Origin: Acanthosoma haemorrhoidale
Lineage: Eukaryota > Arthropoda > Insecta > Hemiptera > Acanthosomatidae
Assembly (NCBI GenBank): GCA_930367205.1
Contig: OV884011.1
Span: forward strand, 109,731,139 to 109,795,138
Length of the DNA: 64,000 bases
Direction: 5' to 3'
Shown here: positions 1-12,817 of the stretch, piece after piece
Layout of the letters: each line of letters begins with the position of its first letter
Position numbering within the stretch: position 1 is the first letter of the stretch
The notes under the pieces: generated by a model
What the model saw: only the letters and a program-made list of their open reading frames with translations
Told to the model about the DNA's origin: nothing
The model's database searches: none
Position numbers and translations under genes: made by a program

Positions 1-803
1 CACTTCAATAAACGGGAAGCCATGCGGTCAGAACACGTGTGCTTATTGAATTTCCATTGAGTTCCCGTGAGAACGTATTTCTGGAGTTACGTAAGTATGT
101 AAATAATGAGTGTTTGAACATCAAAATACTTTTGGATATTACAGTTTGGATATTTTACGGCAGGTGTGAGGATGATCATGACAATTAAACAGATACAGTA
201 AGTGGACTAAGGCATATGAATTCTTCATACAGCTTTGTCTACTATTAAGTTTTATTTTTTTATACATATTTCTAATTTATCACTTGTATATAAAACTATT
301 AAGGTAATAACAAATAACACCAGTGCCTACTAAAGAAGGATATTATTTCCGAGGGGTAATTGTAATTTAGTGTAATGAGTAATTATGAAGAAAAACATCT
401 GAATTTGATGATAAGCTATAAAATAATAAATAATTTAAATTTCAAAATCAATGTATCAGCTGAAACTCACCACTATTGTGAAATTAATGCTAATTATCAC
501 TATTTTTCTAATAAATACATTTTTTTGTTAAATTGGAGAGCATCTGTCTTAGCAGTATTTCTATTTGAAATGTTTATTGCATTGTTTAGTTAGATGTTTA
601 GTTTTTTATTGCTATGTATTATTTTATTATTTTTGTTTGCTACGTATACTAACTCATAGATTATGTTTATTCTTTCATTCCCATCATATATCGACAAATG
701 TTTTGTTAGCAAATAAGGATACACCAAGTCAGTCAGGTAGAGTAGGCTGTACGGTACCGCATTATTTATCTTCCTGAGGTACAGATAAAAGCCTTAAAGG
801 ATT
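1..803. other. A+T-rich non-coding stretch
   Basis: No domain, RNA gene or terminal repeat is recognisable here. The short open frames use A+T-rich, unbiased codons and look random. The region lies downstream, on the minus strand, of the exon candidate at 804-1091 and could be its intron. Confidence 0.5.
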
Positions 804-1091
804 TTAAAATAGCATACTTACAAAAATGGCACACCACACATCATTTTGGAAGTGGCAGATTGAGAAGGAGTGCTTGAGTTTCTGACGGTAGATGACTTTA
901 TACAGATGGAGGCATGTTAAGTTTTTTGGTTCACCACCTACCATGCCTGGAGTTGAACGCTGTGTTTCTTCCACCCTTCCTTCATCGATGCCAACAGCCA
1001 GGCATTGAGGGAACCAAGCTACGTACACCAGGACGTCACTATTCTGTGTCATTTTTAACAGAGTAATTTTCACCTCCAAACAAACAAGCAT
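804..1091 (-). CDS. candidate host exon, protein not recognised
   Basis: A minus-strand open frame of 95 codons starts at an ATG at 1091 and stands out as richer in G+C, especially at third positions, than the surrounding DNA. The stretch encoding LEVKIT...CHFQNDVWCAIF runs into TTTTT-GTAAGT near 828, a strong splice-donor consensus, so the last few residues of the open frame are probably intronic. A TATAAA on the minus strand (1135-1140) lies about 45 bp upstream of the ATG, which would suit a first exon. I see no signal peptide, membrane segment or known motif. It could be a first coding exon, an internal exon using an acceptor near the GGAG before GTGAAA, or a fragment of an unknown repeat. 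I do not recognise the protein and assign no function. Confidence 0.35.
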   Translation of the reverse strand: MLVCLEVKITLLKMTQNSDVLVYVAWFPQCLAVGIDEGRVEETQRSTPGMVGGEPKNLTCLHLYKVIYRQKLKHSFSICHFQNDVWCAIFVSMLF

Positions 1092-1143
1092 GTCACCTTA
1101 CGCTTAAAATGCCGCTCCACCGTTGTACACCGAGTTTATATCC

Positions 1144-4100
1144 GTTTATGTGTGCAAATTACATTAATAAATTTAATACATTTAATTAATTAATGTAATT
1201 TATAATAATATAAATTAATTAAATTAAATACATTAATATTTGGAGCTTGGAAAAAAACTAAAAAAAAAGATACAAATTACTTAAGATTTTGATGAGAATT
1301 TATACTACTTTATTACCCAGTTTAAACGCATCTCTTGTGAAGGACGGGCAAATTCAAATGAAACTACAAATGAGGTAGGCCCTGCCGCACTTAAATGAAT
1401 ACGCATGTTTATCCCATTGGTCCCTCTTATTCTGTTACCTTCGCTAATTTAACCGAAATTCAGCTCCCACGCCCAAATTGCTTTACCCTTAGCTCAGCTG
1501 CAATTAGGACCCTCTTGAAACTAAGTTTCCTCGCTTAACCCCAAAATAAATTTTGTCTCGACTGATTCCTCTCAGAATTTGTTCATTTAGTGCTTTGGTG
1601 GTGTTTTACGACTTTGAGATGTGTTGATTCATTCACTGACTAATCAGGTAATGATTGATTCATCGCTGGAGTGTTTGCTATTTTAACAATTTGTATATGA
1701 GCGGCCTGACTAGAGGCACAAAATGTATCGATTTGTTGATGTTTTAAAGCAAACTTTTAATGTACCTAGGCTATTGTAGAGGCCAGCTTCGCAAATGTTT
1801 GAATAAAGTTCGATTTTATATTGTGCATGGGGTTCCCCACATCTGATAGGTAATTTGATTAAGTCCTCCATACATACGAAGCTTTATATTTTCCACATGC
1901 TCTCTTGTACACTTCTGAATATCTGGCCCGTATGTGACCTCTGCTTAGGTACAGTTTTTTGACTTTTTTTTGAGCCCCGTGATCGGAAAATGATGTACAG
2001 GTGATTAAATTACACCCTTAATGAATTACATCTTTTTGTCGTAGTCTTGGTCAGCCTCTAGTTCGATAGAGCTTCTCTTTGAATCTCGTGCTTAGCTAAT
2101 TTAGCAAGATAACCAGGACACCGGAATGACAAGAGTTCTGCCAGCCTCATGATCCTCACCTCACTGGCTTCAACAAATATCCTTAAATTTGATTGCTTGG
2201 TTAACTTCTTCACTAGTTACTTTTATTAGTTTGATAGAAAATTCAGGCAACTACTTTTCTCTTAAACACAAGTTATTTTTCAGCAAAATAACTGCCTCCA
2301 AGATTTTATCACAGGGTCCATAAATTATCACTGGGAACATCATCGTTTTATAATGAAGGGTTTTACAAGAAGATATTTATAAATTTCTATAGTATGATAT
2401 TTTTTCATTTCCTGAATTTTTGAATTCCCCGTTTTTTATTCACCAACTAGTGCGTGGCTATCGGTCACATTTTACGATGTTATGCATACTCGCCTCGATC
2501 CTCATTATCAAAAACTGCTTATTTCATCAGACTATCATCAGTATAGTTTCCTAGGCAAGTATGGGCTATTCAACAAAAAACTGCTATTTTCACAAACTTG
2601 ATAATGCAAAGTTATAATTAATCAACTTTTCGCATTGGTGTCGAAAAAAAACACAGACACAATCTTCCATGAATTGCGGTAGTACAGCGATGATAACAAT
2701 GGTATCTTGGGACCCAATCTGATAACATTTCCCGTTCTGTTTTGCAGTGGTGCTTAAATCTAAACCTAATTTTATGGGAAGTTAATGCGAAAATTTGTCA
2801 TAGTGTTGTAATTTACTGTATTGTTAAATAGGATAATTATTATGTTGGAACTCTATTGTAATTAGGAAATCAACGGCACGACTGTCCTAAAATAAATTAT
2901 GTAAAATCTTTAACGTAATCCACGGGCCGATTAATCTCCCCTCCCTGGAATTAATATTAATACTAATTTTACTGGCCATTATTTATTAATAACTAGTAAA
3001 CTGGAAATAGAAACTTGCCCATAATATAGAACTTGCCCATAGAATAATGCCTAAGCCTACAATGCAAGCTCTATAAGCAGTTATTTAGGGAATGCATTCA
3101 TCTGTACCATGTTATAGGAACAGGGCTTAAAATATAACCCTGCCATAGTAAAATAAAGGCAACACGCGAATGTTCACTTGCGCAAATAATATCGCTAATT
3201 AAACGGTGCCTATAGAGTGTTTATGGTGGGGGGGGGGCCTTTGTTATTTGCGCCGTACATAACCCTTGAAGTTACAATTTGAATGGAGTGTGTATACTAT
3301 GCCCTGATGCAATTTGCATAATAGAGAGCATAGAAGTTTAGCTGCTATATTTACATTTAAATTACCCGTGGCTCGTTAGCAGCTGCGTCGGGCTCAGCCG
3401 TTAGTGGATAGTGTGCTATTCCCCCGGCACATGAAAGTACGTCGGCTAGAAAGATTTCAGCTGACTGGGTAAGTCTGGTTCGGTTCGTTAGGTCCATTCA
3501 CTTTTTCTCTGCAATAACTTTATTGCGTGGGGTTTTTAACCGTGTATGGGTGGTGTATTGTAGCTAATACAGCTAAATTTGTAGCTAAATATACTAAAGA
3601 TTTTAATGACTTACAGTCTAATACTTAATTAATTTTGAAGGTACTTAATTAGATACCCTACAGAATGAGATTGTAAAATACTTATTTTTTAATAACCAAT
3701 CAGTTAATTATTCACTCAAATGCATCGACAGTGCATAATGGAACTAGAACGCAAAATATCACGTTGGTTCTACATTAAAAACATATTGAGTTACAGCTGC
3801 GAACACAATTTTAATGGCGATTTCAATGATCATTTGCAATTACAAGCCATAAAAGTCCTAACTTACGACACATATTATTATTCAGGACAGCCATATTTAC
3901 TTTGAATTCTTACTCAAAAAAATACAAACCTATTTATTTTCTAACTACGAATTATTAAATTAGCTATCGACACTTATAGCATCTCATGGTCTGGCAGTAT
4001 TATTCATATGTCTTCACAATGAATGGGAACTTATTACAAAATTTCTTGGCTCTATGTTGAGCTTATAATTCCTAAAAAAGGCAGAGATCTGATAACACAT

Positions 4101-7100
4101 AGGCTTTGAAAAACCACTGAAACCTGCGGTGAAATGGATGAAGATGCCAGGGTTTAGGCAACGCAACGAATAAAAAGTAATGATATAATACAGGAAAAAT
4201 AAAATAAAGGGGGTGGGGAGACCAGGAACCTTGGCACTGATTTATTGAAGCTTTGTTAACAGCTTCATGCTCTCTTAAATCCTCATATTAAGTGAATTAT
4301 GCAGACTTATAGCATGGACAAAGTTTACTCGTTTATTATTTTATTGTTTTTATACAATGTCAGCCTAGCTTGCTTTTAGAGGAATGTGATATTCAATGTA
4401 GCCGATCGTACTTTGTAAACAGAAATAACACGAAACTGAAAATTTATAATTTAAAAAAAAAAAAATAAAGGTTTCCTTATATCAGCAAAAATATATTTAG
4501 TAATTGCTCATTGTTTGAGTCAGATAACAAATGGAAAACGAGTGTATACTGTAAAATTGTATCAGAGAGAGGGAATGATATCAGATGAGTTATTGGCGCA
4601 GCAATCTAAAAACGAGGATGAAAACTATTCTCCCTCGAGCACACAATAACTAAAAGTTCACCATTCCACAGCATTTAGCCGAACCTTCCATTCTTGCCTG
4701 CCGAGCTGAACTGAACAAATCCCATTAAAAATCCAACTGGAGATCTATTCTGAAGTTAGCCGCTTCTAAACTGTTTCAAACAACAGAAACAAAATAACCT
4801 ACCGTCCTTTAAACGCATGGAGTAGCATTGAATTCTCTCCCCATTTTGTTTGTTAACAAAAGAAAGGCAATTTATTGTTTGGCACGTTAAAATTTGCTAT
4901 TGAAAATGTGAATAAAACATGAGTTACTGTTTCCAAGTTTAATTAGTTTTAATTTAATTGAGCAGAAAATACCATTTTAGACCTTGTTGTCTGAAGGATG
5001 AGACTTGCAGATGTATCTAAACTTCAGCATATATGTTGGAATTAAAGTATAACCTTTGTTGGAGCGCTTAAAGGCACGTGTCAAATTATTAGGTAGACTA
5101 AACATTATTAATTATATTCTAAAACATTCTAATTCGTACATGTCAGACGAAAGACAAATGCTCCTTGAACATATACCTTCTTTATTCATGTTAAATGAAT
5201 CAGTTTTAAAAGCGAATGGATTCCGGGTAGTGGGAAAACAATCCTCAAAATCACAGCGAAAAAGTATCTTTTTCATGAAAGTAGGTGCCCTGCCCAGTTG
5301 AGCTCTTGGTATTCCCAACTCTTCCTTGCTCCCCCCCCCCCCAATCGGGCAAAAAAAATTCGGCAACCCTCGGATGGAGAGAGATCTATGGGCATAAAGT
5401 CGGCAAACACCGGACACAAAAGGCAGATATTAACGGGCCCTAATAGCAATTGTATGAAAGTGTTAGCTACGTTGCGCAGATGTTTAATGAGTTTCAAAAT
5501 ATTTTGTGCCACGCGAAAGGTTGTGGAGCGCATTGTATAGTGGATGCCATTTAGTGATTTATTGCAAAAAATTACTTCCTTTATGCATTGATAATTTCTT
5601 TACACTTCCGAATTATAATTTTTCCCAGTATTTGTCCAGCAATTGCGATATAAGATTGAAAAATTTATCCAAAATAATGAGAATTCATTCTTAGATAATA
5701 TTTGTAAGCCAATGGGAATGCTGACTTGTAAGTTCTTCAATGAGACTGTCATGGCTAAGAGTCTCTATTTTCTTAAGCCATTCTTTCGCCCAAATTATTT
5801 GTTTTCTTTATCGTTTCCGGGGCTTGTCATCACCATCATCTACGGCAAATCGACAATGGTAGATGCAACAGTACTTGAGTAATTCGCAACTAAAGTTTGA
5901 GCCAACCTTGATGAATTGTATGAATGACGCAGTTGTACAAATCAAGTGTGCAAAACGATATGTTGCACAATAATGTACTGACCACTTTAAGATTCCAAGG
6001 TTAGGTGCACTTGGTATTCAGGGCAGAAAATACCCACTTATATGTATAATTATCAGGGCGCTCATAGGACATTATGTAATTCATTCATCGGAACATGTGG
6101 TCACTAACATTCGTTAATCTGTTCACGAGCGTGGCACCGCATTCAATCAGTAACCAATGTCATGGCCGGAATGGAGAAGTGAACTGTTGGATTTTCTGCA
6201 AGCGACTCCTTGAGAACATATTTTCCGCATCAAATACCAGAGCAAAGTTCCAAAAGAGCAAATTTATACACTGTGGAAGGAAAATGGCTAGATTCACTCG
6301 TATTTGCACCCATTGAGACTGAAATTAATTACCTTGGTTGAACAGGTCCAGTTTTAGCTTAACAATAGTTCATTGCGTTTTAACTTTGAAGACAGGAGTT
6401 TGTTGGAGAAAATAATTAGTAGATCCAACAAACGAGCAGCGAACAAGTTCTGCAAACTACAATACATATTATGAAACAATTACGGCGATTGTTTTTTCTG
6501 TTAAAAGTATGTTTGAAGTTGATGAAAAGTAGAAAAATATAATATTTTTGGCATCGTAACTTAGAACTTCAAGTAAGAACTGTGAAATCTATTATACGGT
6601 GAAAGTAACGAGCAACAAGTATATGATATGGTCAAATTCATTATGACTGTTCAAAAATAAACATTAAGTACATGCGATAAATAACCGTTCAAATCTTGTC
6701 TTCTTTAATAATGTATACTCCATTTGTCTACTTCGAATTTTTTTCTACCATTTATTGAATCAATGATATTCGGCTCCAAATTAATTCATAGCATAATAAA
6801 CTTCATTAGCGCTGCACTTTTTTTTTATCTTCTCTGGTAAGCTATGCTTACTTGGTGTACTAACTGACCATGATAAACATTAATTTTTAATAACTTACTC
6901 CCATAAAACTTCTACTGTTAATAATTAGTCTGCAATAGAGTGTCGGTTTAAGTGCAGTAAGTAGTTAAGGAAAAAAATACGTATTATCATAAATTACACT
7001 TAATTATTTACGACTTATAAAATTAGTATGACATATGAAACTGAAAACTAATGGAAAGTTCAAAGAATAAATAATTTCTTACCTTGCTCAATCTTTATTT

Positions 7101-7808
7101 TGCGATCGTTTTCCCTAATTCAAATCTGTATTATTCGCGTCCAATACCAATAACAGACGCTAGGTCTTATATAACTACCATTCTTCTAAATCCAGGTCCA
7201 CAGTAAGTGTGGAGACACTGTACGGTGGTAAAAAGCAACTAGCAAAATGTGATATTTCCATAGAAGATAATTATGATTTCAATACGCATAGGGGAGTGAC
7301 AAGTAACGGCGATTATAAAAGTGAAACAGCTAGAAACATAGTGAACTGTAAAGGTGCATACTTCAATTACAGTTGATAACATGAAATGAGACAGGTTGAA
7401 TAGAATTGGTAAGCGGGTCGGGGTTGGCTAGGTGTCCGCTATTGTGTATGCGAACAATGAAAGCTATTAGTAATCGGTCTGGGAATAGCATTGCACGTTT
7501 AAAATGCATGAGTGTTCTTTCATGATCTTTGACGAATGATCTTTTCTATTCACACCGAACTTTAATCTTGCCGATCATAATTCACTAATATAGTAAATGG
7601 CATCCACTGAGCTGAGAGGGGGGGGGGCTCTTGGCCGAGTTCCTCAACTCGCCTGATGATCCTGTAATAGATCTACACTTATAAGCGAGCAGCGTTGAAT
7701 ATTAAACGTGAACTAGATTGATGTCCATTTAATCTGTTTATTTGTAAAATTATAATCTGCTTATCGAGCATTGATAACTGTGCGCATTACAAACTTATCT
7801 ATTTACAA
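1144..7808. other. A+T-rich non-coding stretch with a few G+C-richer patches
   Basis: No gene is supported in this 6.7 kb. A G+C-richer patch at about 3365-3495 includes an Inr-like TCAG and a GG-GTAAGT donor-like site at about 3468-3475; it could be an untranslated exon, but nothing confirms this. G homopolymers occur near 3228 and 7619. The frames around 5056-5540 overlap on both strands and show no motif, so I treat them as chance or as an unidentified repeat. Confidence 0.45.
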
Positions 7809-8060
7809 TAGATCACGAGGCCATCGCCGCTTTAGACGACGAGTCTTACTGCATAAGGAGTTGAATATGGGATTTGGAAGTGCAGATACGTCTTCAAGGA
7901 ATTCGGTGAATCTTGAGGTTAAGATCAAGGACTGTAGGTACATTGAGATCGTTGTAAAGGGATGGGTTTGTGACGTAGAAGGGTTGACTATAGTTCAAAT
8001 AACTTGAGTTTTTGAATCTAAGGATTGGAATGGTTGAATTCGTTCGATGTTAGAGGGTTA
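7809..8060 (-). mobile_element. Jockey-A LINE fragment, diverged RT C-terminal region
   Basis: The plus-strand text GATCACGAGGCCATCGCCGC at 7811 matches the GGTCACGAGGCCACTGCCG of the better copies at 48657 and 63446. The match continues, with many substitutions, through the stretch that encodes the end of the reverse transcriptase there (plus-strand AAGATCAAGGACTGTAGGTAC compared with AAGATCGTTATGAAGGG). It is an old, 5'-truncated and diverged copy with no usable frame in the antisense direction that would encode RT. The 78-codon plus-strand frame over it is a shadow. Family membership is inferred by eye from this shared sequence. Confidence 0.4.
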
Positions 8061-8405
8061 GGATGTCTCCATAGTTTTAGTCCGTCTATCTGAATTGGTT
8101 TTAATAGATGCTTGTGTACGTGCAGTTTGTTTTCAAGAGTGATACCAGAGTTTTTATTAAAAAGTCAGTAAATTAACAAAATGTCTGTTTGACTCATTAA
8201 ACTAATTTAAGTATATCAATTGACCGAAAGAACAAATTTTGACTAGAAACGGGAGGGAACCTTTATATAACACACACTCCATATGGATATAAATATAAAA
8301 ATCGATAGACAGAAAATAAAAATCTTATTCCCCAGTTCAAACGTCTAATATTTTTTTTGACTTAGAACTACATACAACTCTGACATAAATTATGCTATAT
8401 TAATT

Positions 8406-8485
8406 AGTAAATTATAGGGAAAATGAGTAAATTATAGGGAAAATAAGTAAATTATAGGGAAAATAAGTAAATTATAGGGAAAATT
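8406..8485. repeat. 20-bp tandem repeat, four copies
   Basis: Four consecutive copies of AGTAAATTATAGGGAAAATA are present, differing at one or two positions (the first has a G near its end, and the last runs into TTAACC). It is a minisatellite-type array with no coding content. Confidence 0.9.
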
Positions 8486-8489
8486 AACC

Positions 8490-9650
8490 TATCAATTTTA
8501 ATTCATCTATCTAGCACTGAATAAGTTGCAATCCCTAAAATGTTTGGTTGTTTTAGAGAGATGAGTGTTTAGTTAGTAGGTTGTCAAATTGTGAAGTAAT
8601 TAGGCCTGTAACAGGGAGATATGATTGTTATAGGGACCTCCCCCCAAAGTGTCAATTTATAGAATTATAAAAGAAAACAAATGCGGACAGGAAAATGTGA
8701 AATTAAGTTTAGAAAAGCATCTAGTTAAGACTAAATAACATAAGATAAAAATTGAGGACCCAAGAAACACTAAACGTCTAAGTAAGTACCTTTAGCGAAC
8801 CGGGTGAAGATGCGATATTGGCATCTATTAGTCAGCACCTCATAAATCTGCCAATAAATTTAAATAATATTAAGCTTTAGAACCAGTTCCTCGTTAGCTC
8901 TCTTGTAATGTACGAAACGTCCATACATAAACATGATAAATAAAACAAGACCTGAGAATATGCTTTGTCGTATGCCGTATTTTAAAACGATGAAATCTTT
9001 TCATAAATCGTGTACTCTGACAGGCTGTAATCTATCGGCAGGATAGATTTCAGGCAATTTAGACCTGCATATTTTATCCGAAAGCGTTGAAGTGTTTTCT
9101 GTACATTGGTCGAAAGGCATTCCAGAAGTGTTTCTAGCAAGATATTTTACTTACGAGGGGGGGTCAAACGGTAACTCTCAATGAATTTAATGAAAATTTG
9201 CTGGTTATAAGCTGTTTGATCTCGGTAATTTACAGTGAGCTAAATATTACCCAAAGATCTTAAATTTGAGTTTTAAGTGCTGTTAAGTTATGAATCAATG
9301 ATTGAGTGAACTGAATATTGATGGTTGAGTAAACTGTAAGTAGAAGAAATGAAAGTGATATGTAATGCCAAAAAATATAGGATTAAGGTGAGGTTGCGAA
9401 GACAGAAACATTTTAGGTCAATGACAACTTGACAAATGGCTTGAGGGATGATGTATTGACAAATAAAATGATATACAGAGTCACAGATGTGGTGAATGAG
9501 TAAAGATCAATCTGAATGAAGTTTATTACATAGTTGGATTTAGATGCATTAACCCATGTATGACCAATGTTGCGATAACGCTACATTAATTTCAAAATTC
9601 TTTTTCTATACAGAAACAAAATTATTTTCATAGTTTCTTTATTTTATCTT
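8490..9650. other. A+T-rich non-coding stretch
   Basis: I see no gene, RNA or terminal repeat here. The sequence becomes abruptly G+C-rich at about 9655, where the RepA copy begins. Confidence 0.5.
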
Positions 9651-9654
9651 TGTC

Positions 9655-10180
9655 GGGTAGCCCACCGCGGGCAAGGGTCTCTACGGCCCGGCCGCTGTCG
9701 GGTGAGCCTAGAGAAAGAAATAAAAAGGGTAAACCTGTGGTCTTACCTTTGCTGGCGGCCTAGTCGGCTTTATTCGTATTGATTGATCTGACTCCATAAG
9801 ATCTTAGACGGTGTGCCCCAAAAGTGCACTATGTTCAGGAGAAGAGGTATAGGGTAGGTATTATAGGTAGTTTATGTGGTCTTGGAGTGACCATGAATTC
9901 GTACTCGGTATCTAAGGGGAGGCGAAACCCGTCCGGACCCCAAAGGCGAGTGTGCACCGGAGAGAGGCAGGCTGGATCGGTGGGGGGGACGCGACAAGGT
10001 AATGTTTGTAGGACTCCAGTAGACCGTCGTCCACATGGAAGGGGTCTCTTCCAAGCAGGTACTAGTTTTAGCGAGACGAAGGCAGAGAAGCCCACTATGA
10101 AAGTGTGGGGGCTGACAACGCCGGACTAAAACATAGCGAGGTTAGGAAAGAGAGATGCAGAGATAGTTGAATAAGAAAGC
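9655..10180 (-). mobile_element. RepA dispersed repeat, copy 1
   Basis: This G+C-rich block aligns by eye with the blocks at 24115-24660 (same strand) and 43100-43480 (opposite strand), and partly with 50079-50395. Shared landmarks on the plus strand are CCGCGGGCAAGGGTC, ATCTGACTCCATAAGATCTT, GTTCAGGAGAAGAGGTA, GTGTGCACCGGAGAGAGGCA and GCCGGACTAAAACATAGCGA. On the sense (minus) strand it holds a short open frame of about 86 codons, then an AATAAA, then an AAAG-GTAAGA donor-like site and a pyrimidine-rich CTAG acceptor-like site. The ends are not sharp and no terminal repeats or target duplication are visible. It could be a solo LTR, the 5' region of a retrotransposon or a novel non-autonomous element. 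Confidence 0.7.
9835..10095 (-). CDS. short ORF carried by RepA copy 1
   Basis: This is an 86-codon frame starting MGFSAFVSLKLVPAW and ending PTLYLFS-stop. Equivalent peptides are readable in RepA copy 2 (minus strand near 24310-24550) and copy 3 (plus strand, 43178-43437, with one frameshift). All three keep SLKL.P.W.RPL, LSPVHTR, PD.FRLP.D.E.EF and P.PHKLP. Copies 1 and 3 also share PTLYLFS followed by the stop. Recurrence of one reading frame in diverged copies suggests it was once translated, although silent and replacement changes look about equal in number between copies 1 and 2 by eye. I recognise no domain, signal peptide or membrane helix. Confidence 0.3.
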   Translation of the reverse strand: MGFSAFVSLKLVPAWKRPLPCGRRSTGVLQTLPCRVPPTDPACLSPVHTRLWGPDGFRLPLDTEYEFMVTPRPHKLPIIPTLYLFS

Positions 10181-10736
10181 TAAATACTAAAACCCAGGGC
10201 CCAAAAATGGTGGTATTGTTTGTTTACCTGGAAATTTTAGTATATTGTAACCAACCAGAAGACCTATAACTCGATTTCTGAAGTAGTGCAGAGCAGTCAC
10301 TTCTATAGGGTGAACGAAACAAAAAAAATTGAAAATCCTGAAATGGGAAATGAAATCTTGGTTTAATTTAGACAGCCCACAAACTGGAAGTCTTCCAGAC
10401 ACTGTATGAAAGACGACGTTGTACATTTACTCTCACCCACAGAGGGAAAGAAGGGGAAATGCAGATTTTGTCAACCGTAAAGAGTGTTTGTGTGTGAAAA
10501 GTGTTAGGATCCTTTACATACCTCTTGTGCTTCCACTTATAATCAAATGAATGTTTTTGTATACATTTTTGAATAAAGCTCAACAAACACCTTAAAGATT
10601 ATTTTGTTGTTAATGTAACTTCTCCTACCCAATGTTGCGAAAATGAAACATTTCTTTTCTAGGTACCCGGTGCACTTGTAATAAAATTATAAATTATTAA
10701 AAATGTTAAAAAATTAAGGTTCCAGCAACTCGTTTT
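10181..10736. other. A+T-rich non-coding stretch
   Basis: The overlapping minus-strand frames here have no recognisable motif. I see nothing else in this interval. Confidence 0.45.
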
Positions 10737-11280
10737 CAACAGAAAACAATTTTTTTTTTTTTTTTTTCATACCTTGGGCAGAAATGGGTAAATAAAACAT
10801 ACTGTTGTGATGCACTCTGTTCTTCTCTCCATCTTCCGCCTGGAGGTTGAATGAAATCTACTCACTCGTGGTGGATGGTTGAGAGTCTTCTGGTTTAGAT
10901 TAGAATCTGGTTATTCGAGCAAGATATAGGTGGTGGTGTAGTCCCCTAGCTCCCACCTGACAGGTCTTCATAGATAGTTTTTTCCCCTCATTTATTTCGC
11001 AGAGAATTGGTATTATTACACGGTCTTGAAGATGTGAACAGAGAAGTGTATGATCACTGAACGTCAATAGTACTCTTTTAGTAGCAGGGATATTATTTTT
11101 TGTTGGTTATACGATCGGTTTCAAGCTAAAAATTGCATACAATCCAGCCAAGCATGTTTTTTTTCTGATTCTACCGCAAAAGTATAAAGGAATGCTCTAA
11201 AAGTTCTTTTAACCTTATATTTTCCATCACTCTCAATAGTTCAACAAAACAGAAAATTTTAAATAGAAACCAACAGAAAA
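10737..11280 (-). mobile_element. possible retroposon with oligo-T (minus-strand A tail)
   Basis: A run of T starting at 10750 is followed by a moderately G+C-rich body (10770-10970). The 10-mer CAACAGAAAA occurs directly before the run (10737-10746) and again at 11271-11280, as expected for a target-site duplication around a minus-strand, A-tailed insert of about 524 bp. The duplication is A-rich and could be coincidental. No coding content is seen. Confidence 0.3.
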
Positions 11281-12817
11281 GTTGGTTAAATTAATCATTG
11301 TTATAAAATGCGCATTGGGATGCGCATAAACTTCCTTGATTAGGGACCAAGATAGAGTAGCATTTGCTTTTACGACCCTGTTGATAACGTCAGCTTCCTT
11401 TGCCGAAATTCCTAGCTAGTTAGTCACGGATGTTTCCGCTTTGTGAATCAAGAAGTACATATGTTTTCGATAGCACATGTCTTTTCTTTTTCTAAAGTGA
11501 TGATAAGTCACTAGCAGAAAAAATTATATGCAGGAAGCAACAACTGTAAGATTTGAAGAAAAAGTTTATTAACAAAAGTTGAACATAATAATAACAAATA
11601 TGCTGTTTCAGACTAGCATATGTTTCCTCAAACAAATTTCCCAATGTAAAAACTTAAACCTTTGTTACTTTACTTCTCAAATGTAAAGTTTGACAATTAA
11701 ATTTTTTTTTTAAACATTTCTGTTATTGGGAATAGATTGAAATCTGCAATTATTTTGTTTTATTCATTTAGATTAAAATAAACTAAATGTTAAATTTGAA
11801 GGAGGAATACTATTTAATACAATTTCAGATAATAACTATTTATACTAATTATTTTATAAAATTTCTTAGGATTTTCATTTATACCTCAGATCAGATGTGC
11901 TTCGTGTGATTTTTTTTATTATTCATGCAACTTTGAAATACCTGCAAAAAACAAAAATAACCATTAATTACAAATTAATTAACAAAATAAACTATTTGTT
12001 GTGTGTACAAAAATAATGGATATCCAACCAACAAGTTCCAGGTCTATCAAAATATTTTATCTTTGCTTACTAACCATTAACATTTGTATTCAACTTCAGA
12101 TCATAAAACTAAATGTAGAAAAGATTCAAACTTCTTTTGAATTTCAAGTGTCGAGGAGAAGATTGTATTTTTTTCAATTTTTTAAAATAACTGATCTTAA
12201 AGTTCAATAATCCAGGAAAAAGGCATTCCAAAATAATTATTATCTATTTGTGATATAATCGTGTAAGTCTGGAAAATCAGGTCTCTAGAGCTCTTTTCTT
12301 CACAATTACAAACAGTACGCACTTGGAACAAACTATTTCGGGAAACAAAATAACATTAACGATTAAAAATTCTCATTTAGCATACAAATTGTAAAATAGA
12401 TAATATGCTGATTAATACAAATAGGGTGAATCCTATCACCCAATAAGAATGCAACATTGTTAGATCTTGTTATCGATCATTAACGGGAGGAAGATATCTC
12501 ATTATCGACCCCATTGATCAATTTACAAGTCACAAGAATGGACTCCAAAGAGAAAATGAAGTTACTAAGTTTTCGCTTTGCCCAACTCACTTGTATTCAG
12601 ATCGGTTAATAGCTTTCGAGTTAGTTGGGTGAATACTCTCCTTCTCACTCAATAGTGATTCTCATCAAGAACTGTGAAATAATCAATCTTGTAAATGGTT
12701 TAAGGATTTTTTGAATTGAAGAAGCTCAACAAGAAGGTGTAACTGACGCAACAAAAAAAATCAAGAAATTGTGATATTTTGCACAAGCATGTACGTGTAT
12801 CACCGTGAATGCGTTAC
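11281..12817. other. A+T-rich non-coding stretch
   Basis: I see no gene or mobile-element signature. The 69-codon frame at 12001 is composed of A+T-rich codons with no motif. Confidence 0.5.

Noticed and set aside
5056..5540. Cluster of overlapping open frames on both strands
   Set aside because: No recognisable motif, competing frames on both strands, and a C homopolymer inside. A decayed repeat is as likely as a gene.
8406..8485. CRISPR-like direct repeats
   Set aside because: The repeats are contiguous with no unique spacers, and the genome is clearly eukaryotic.
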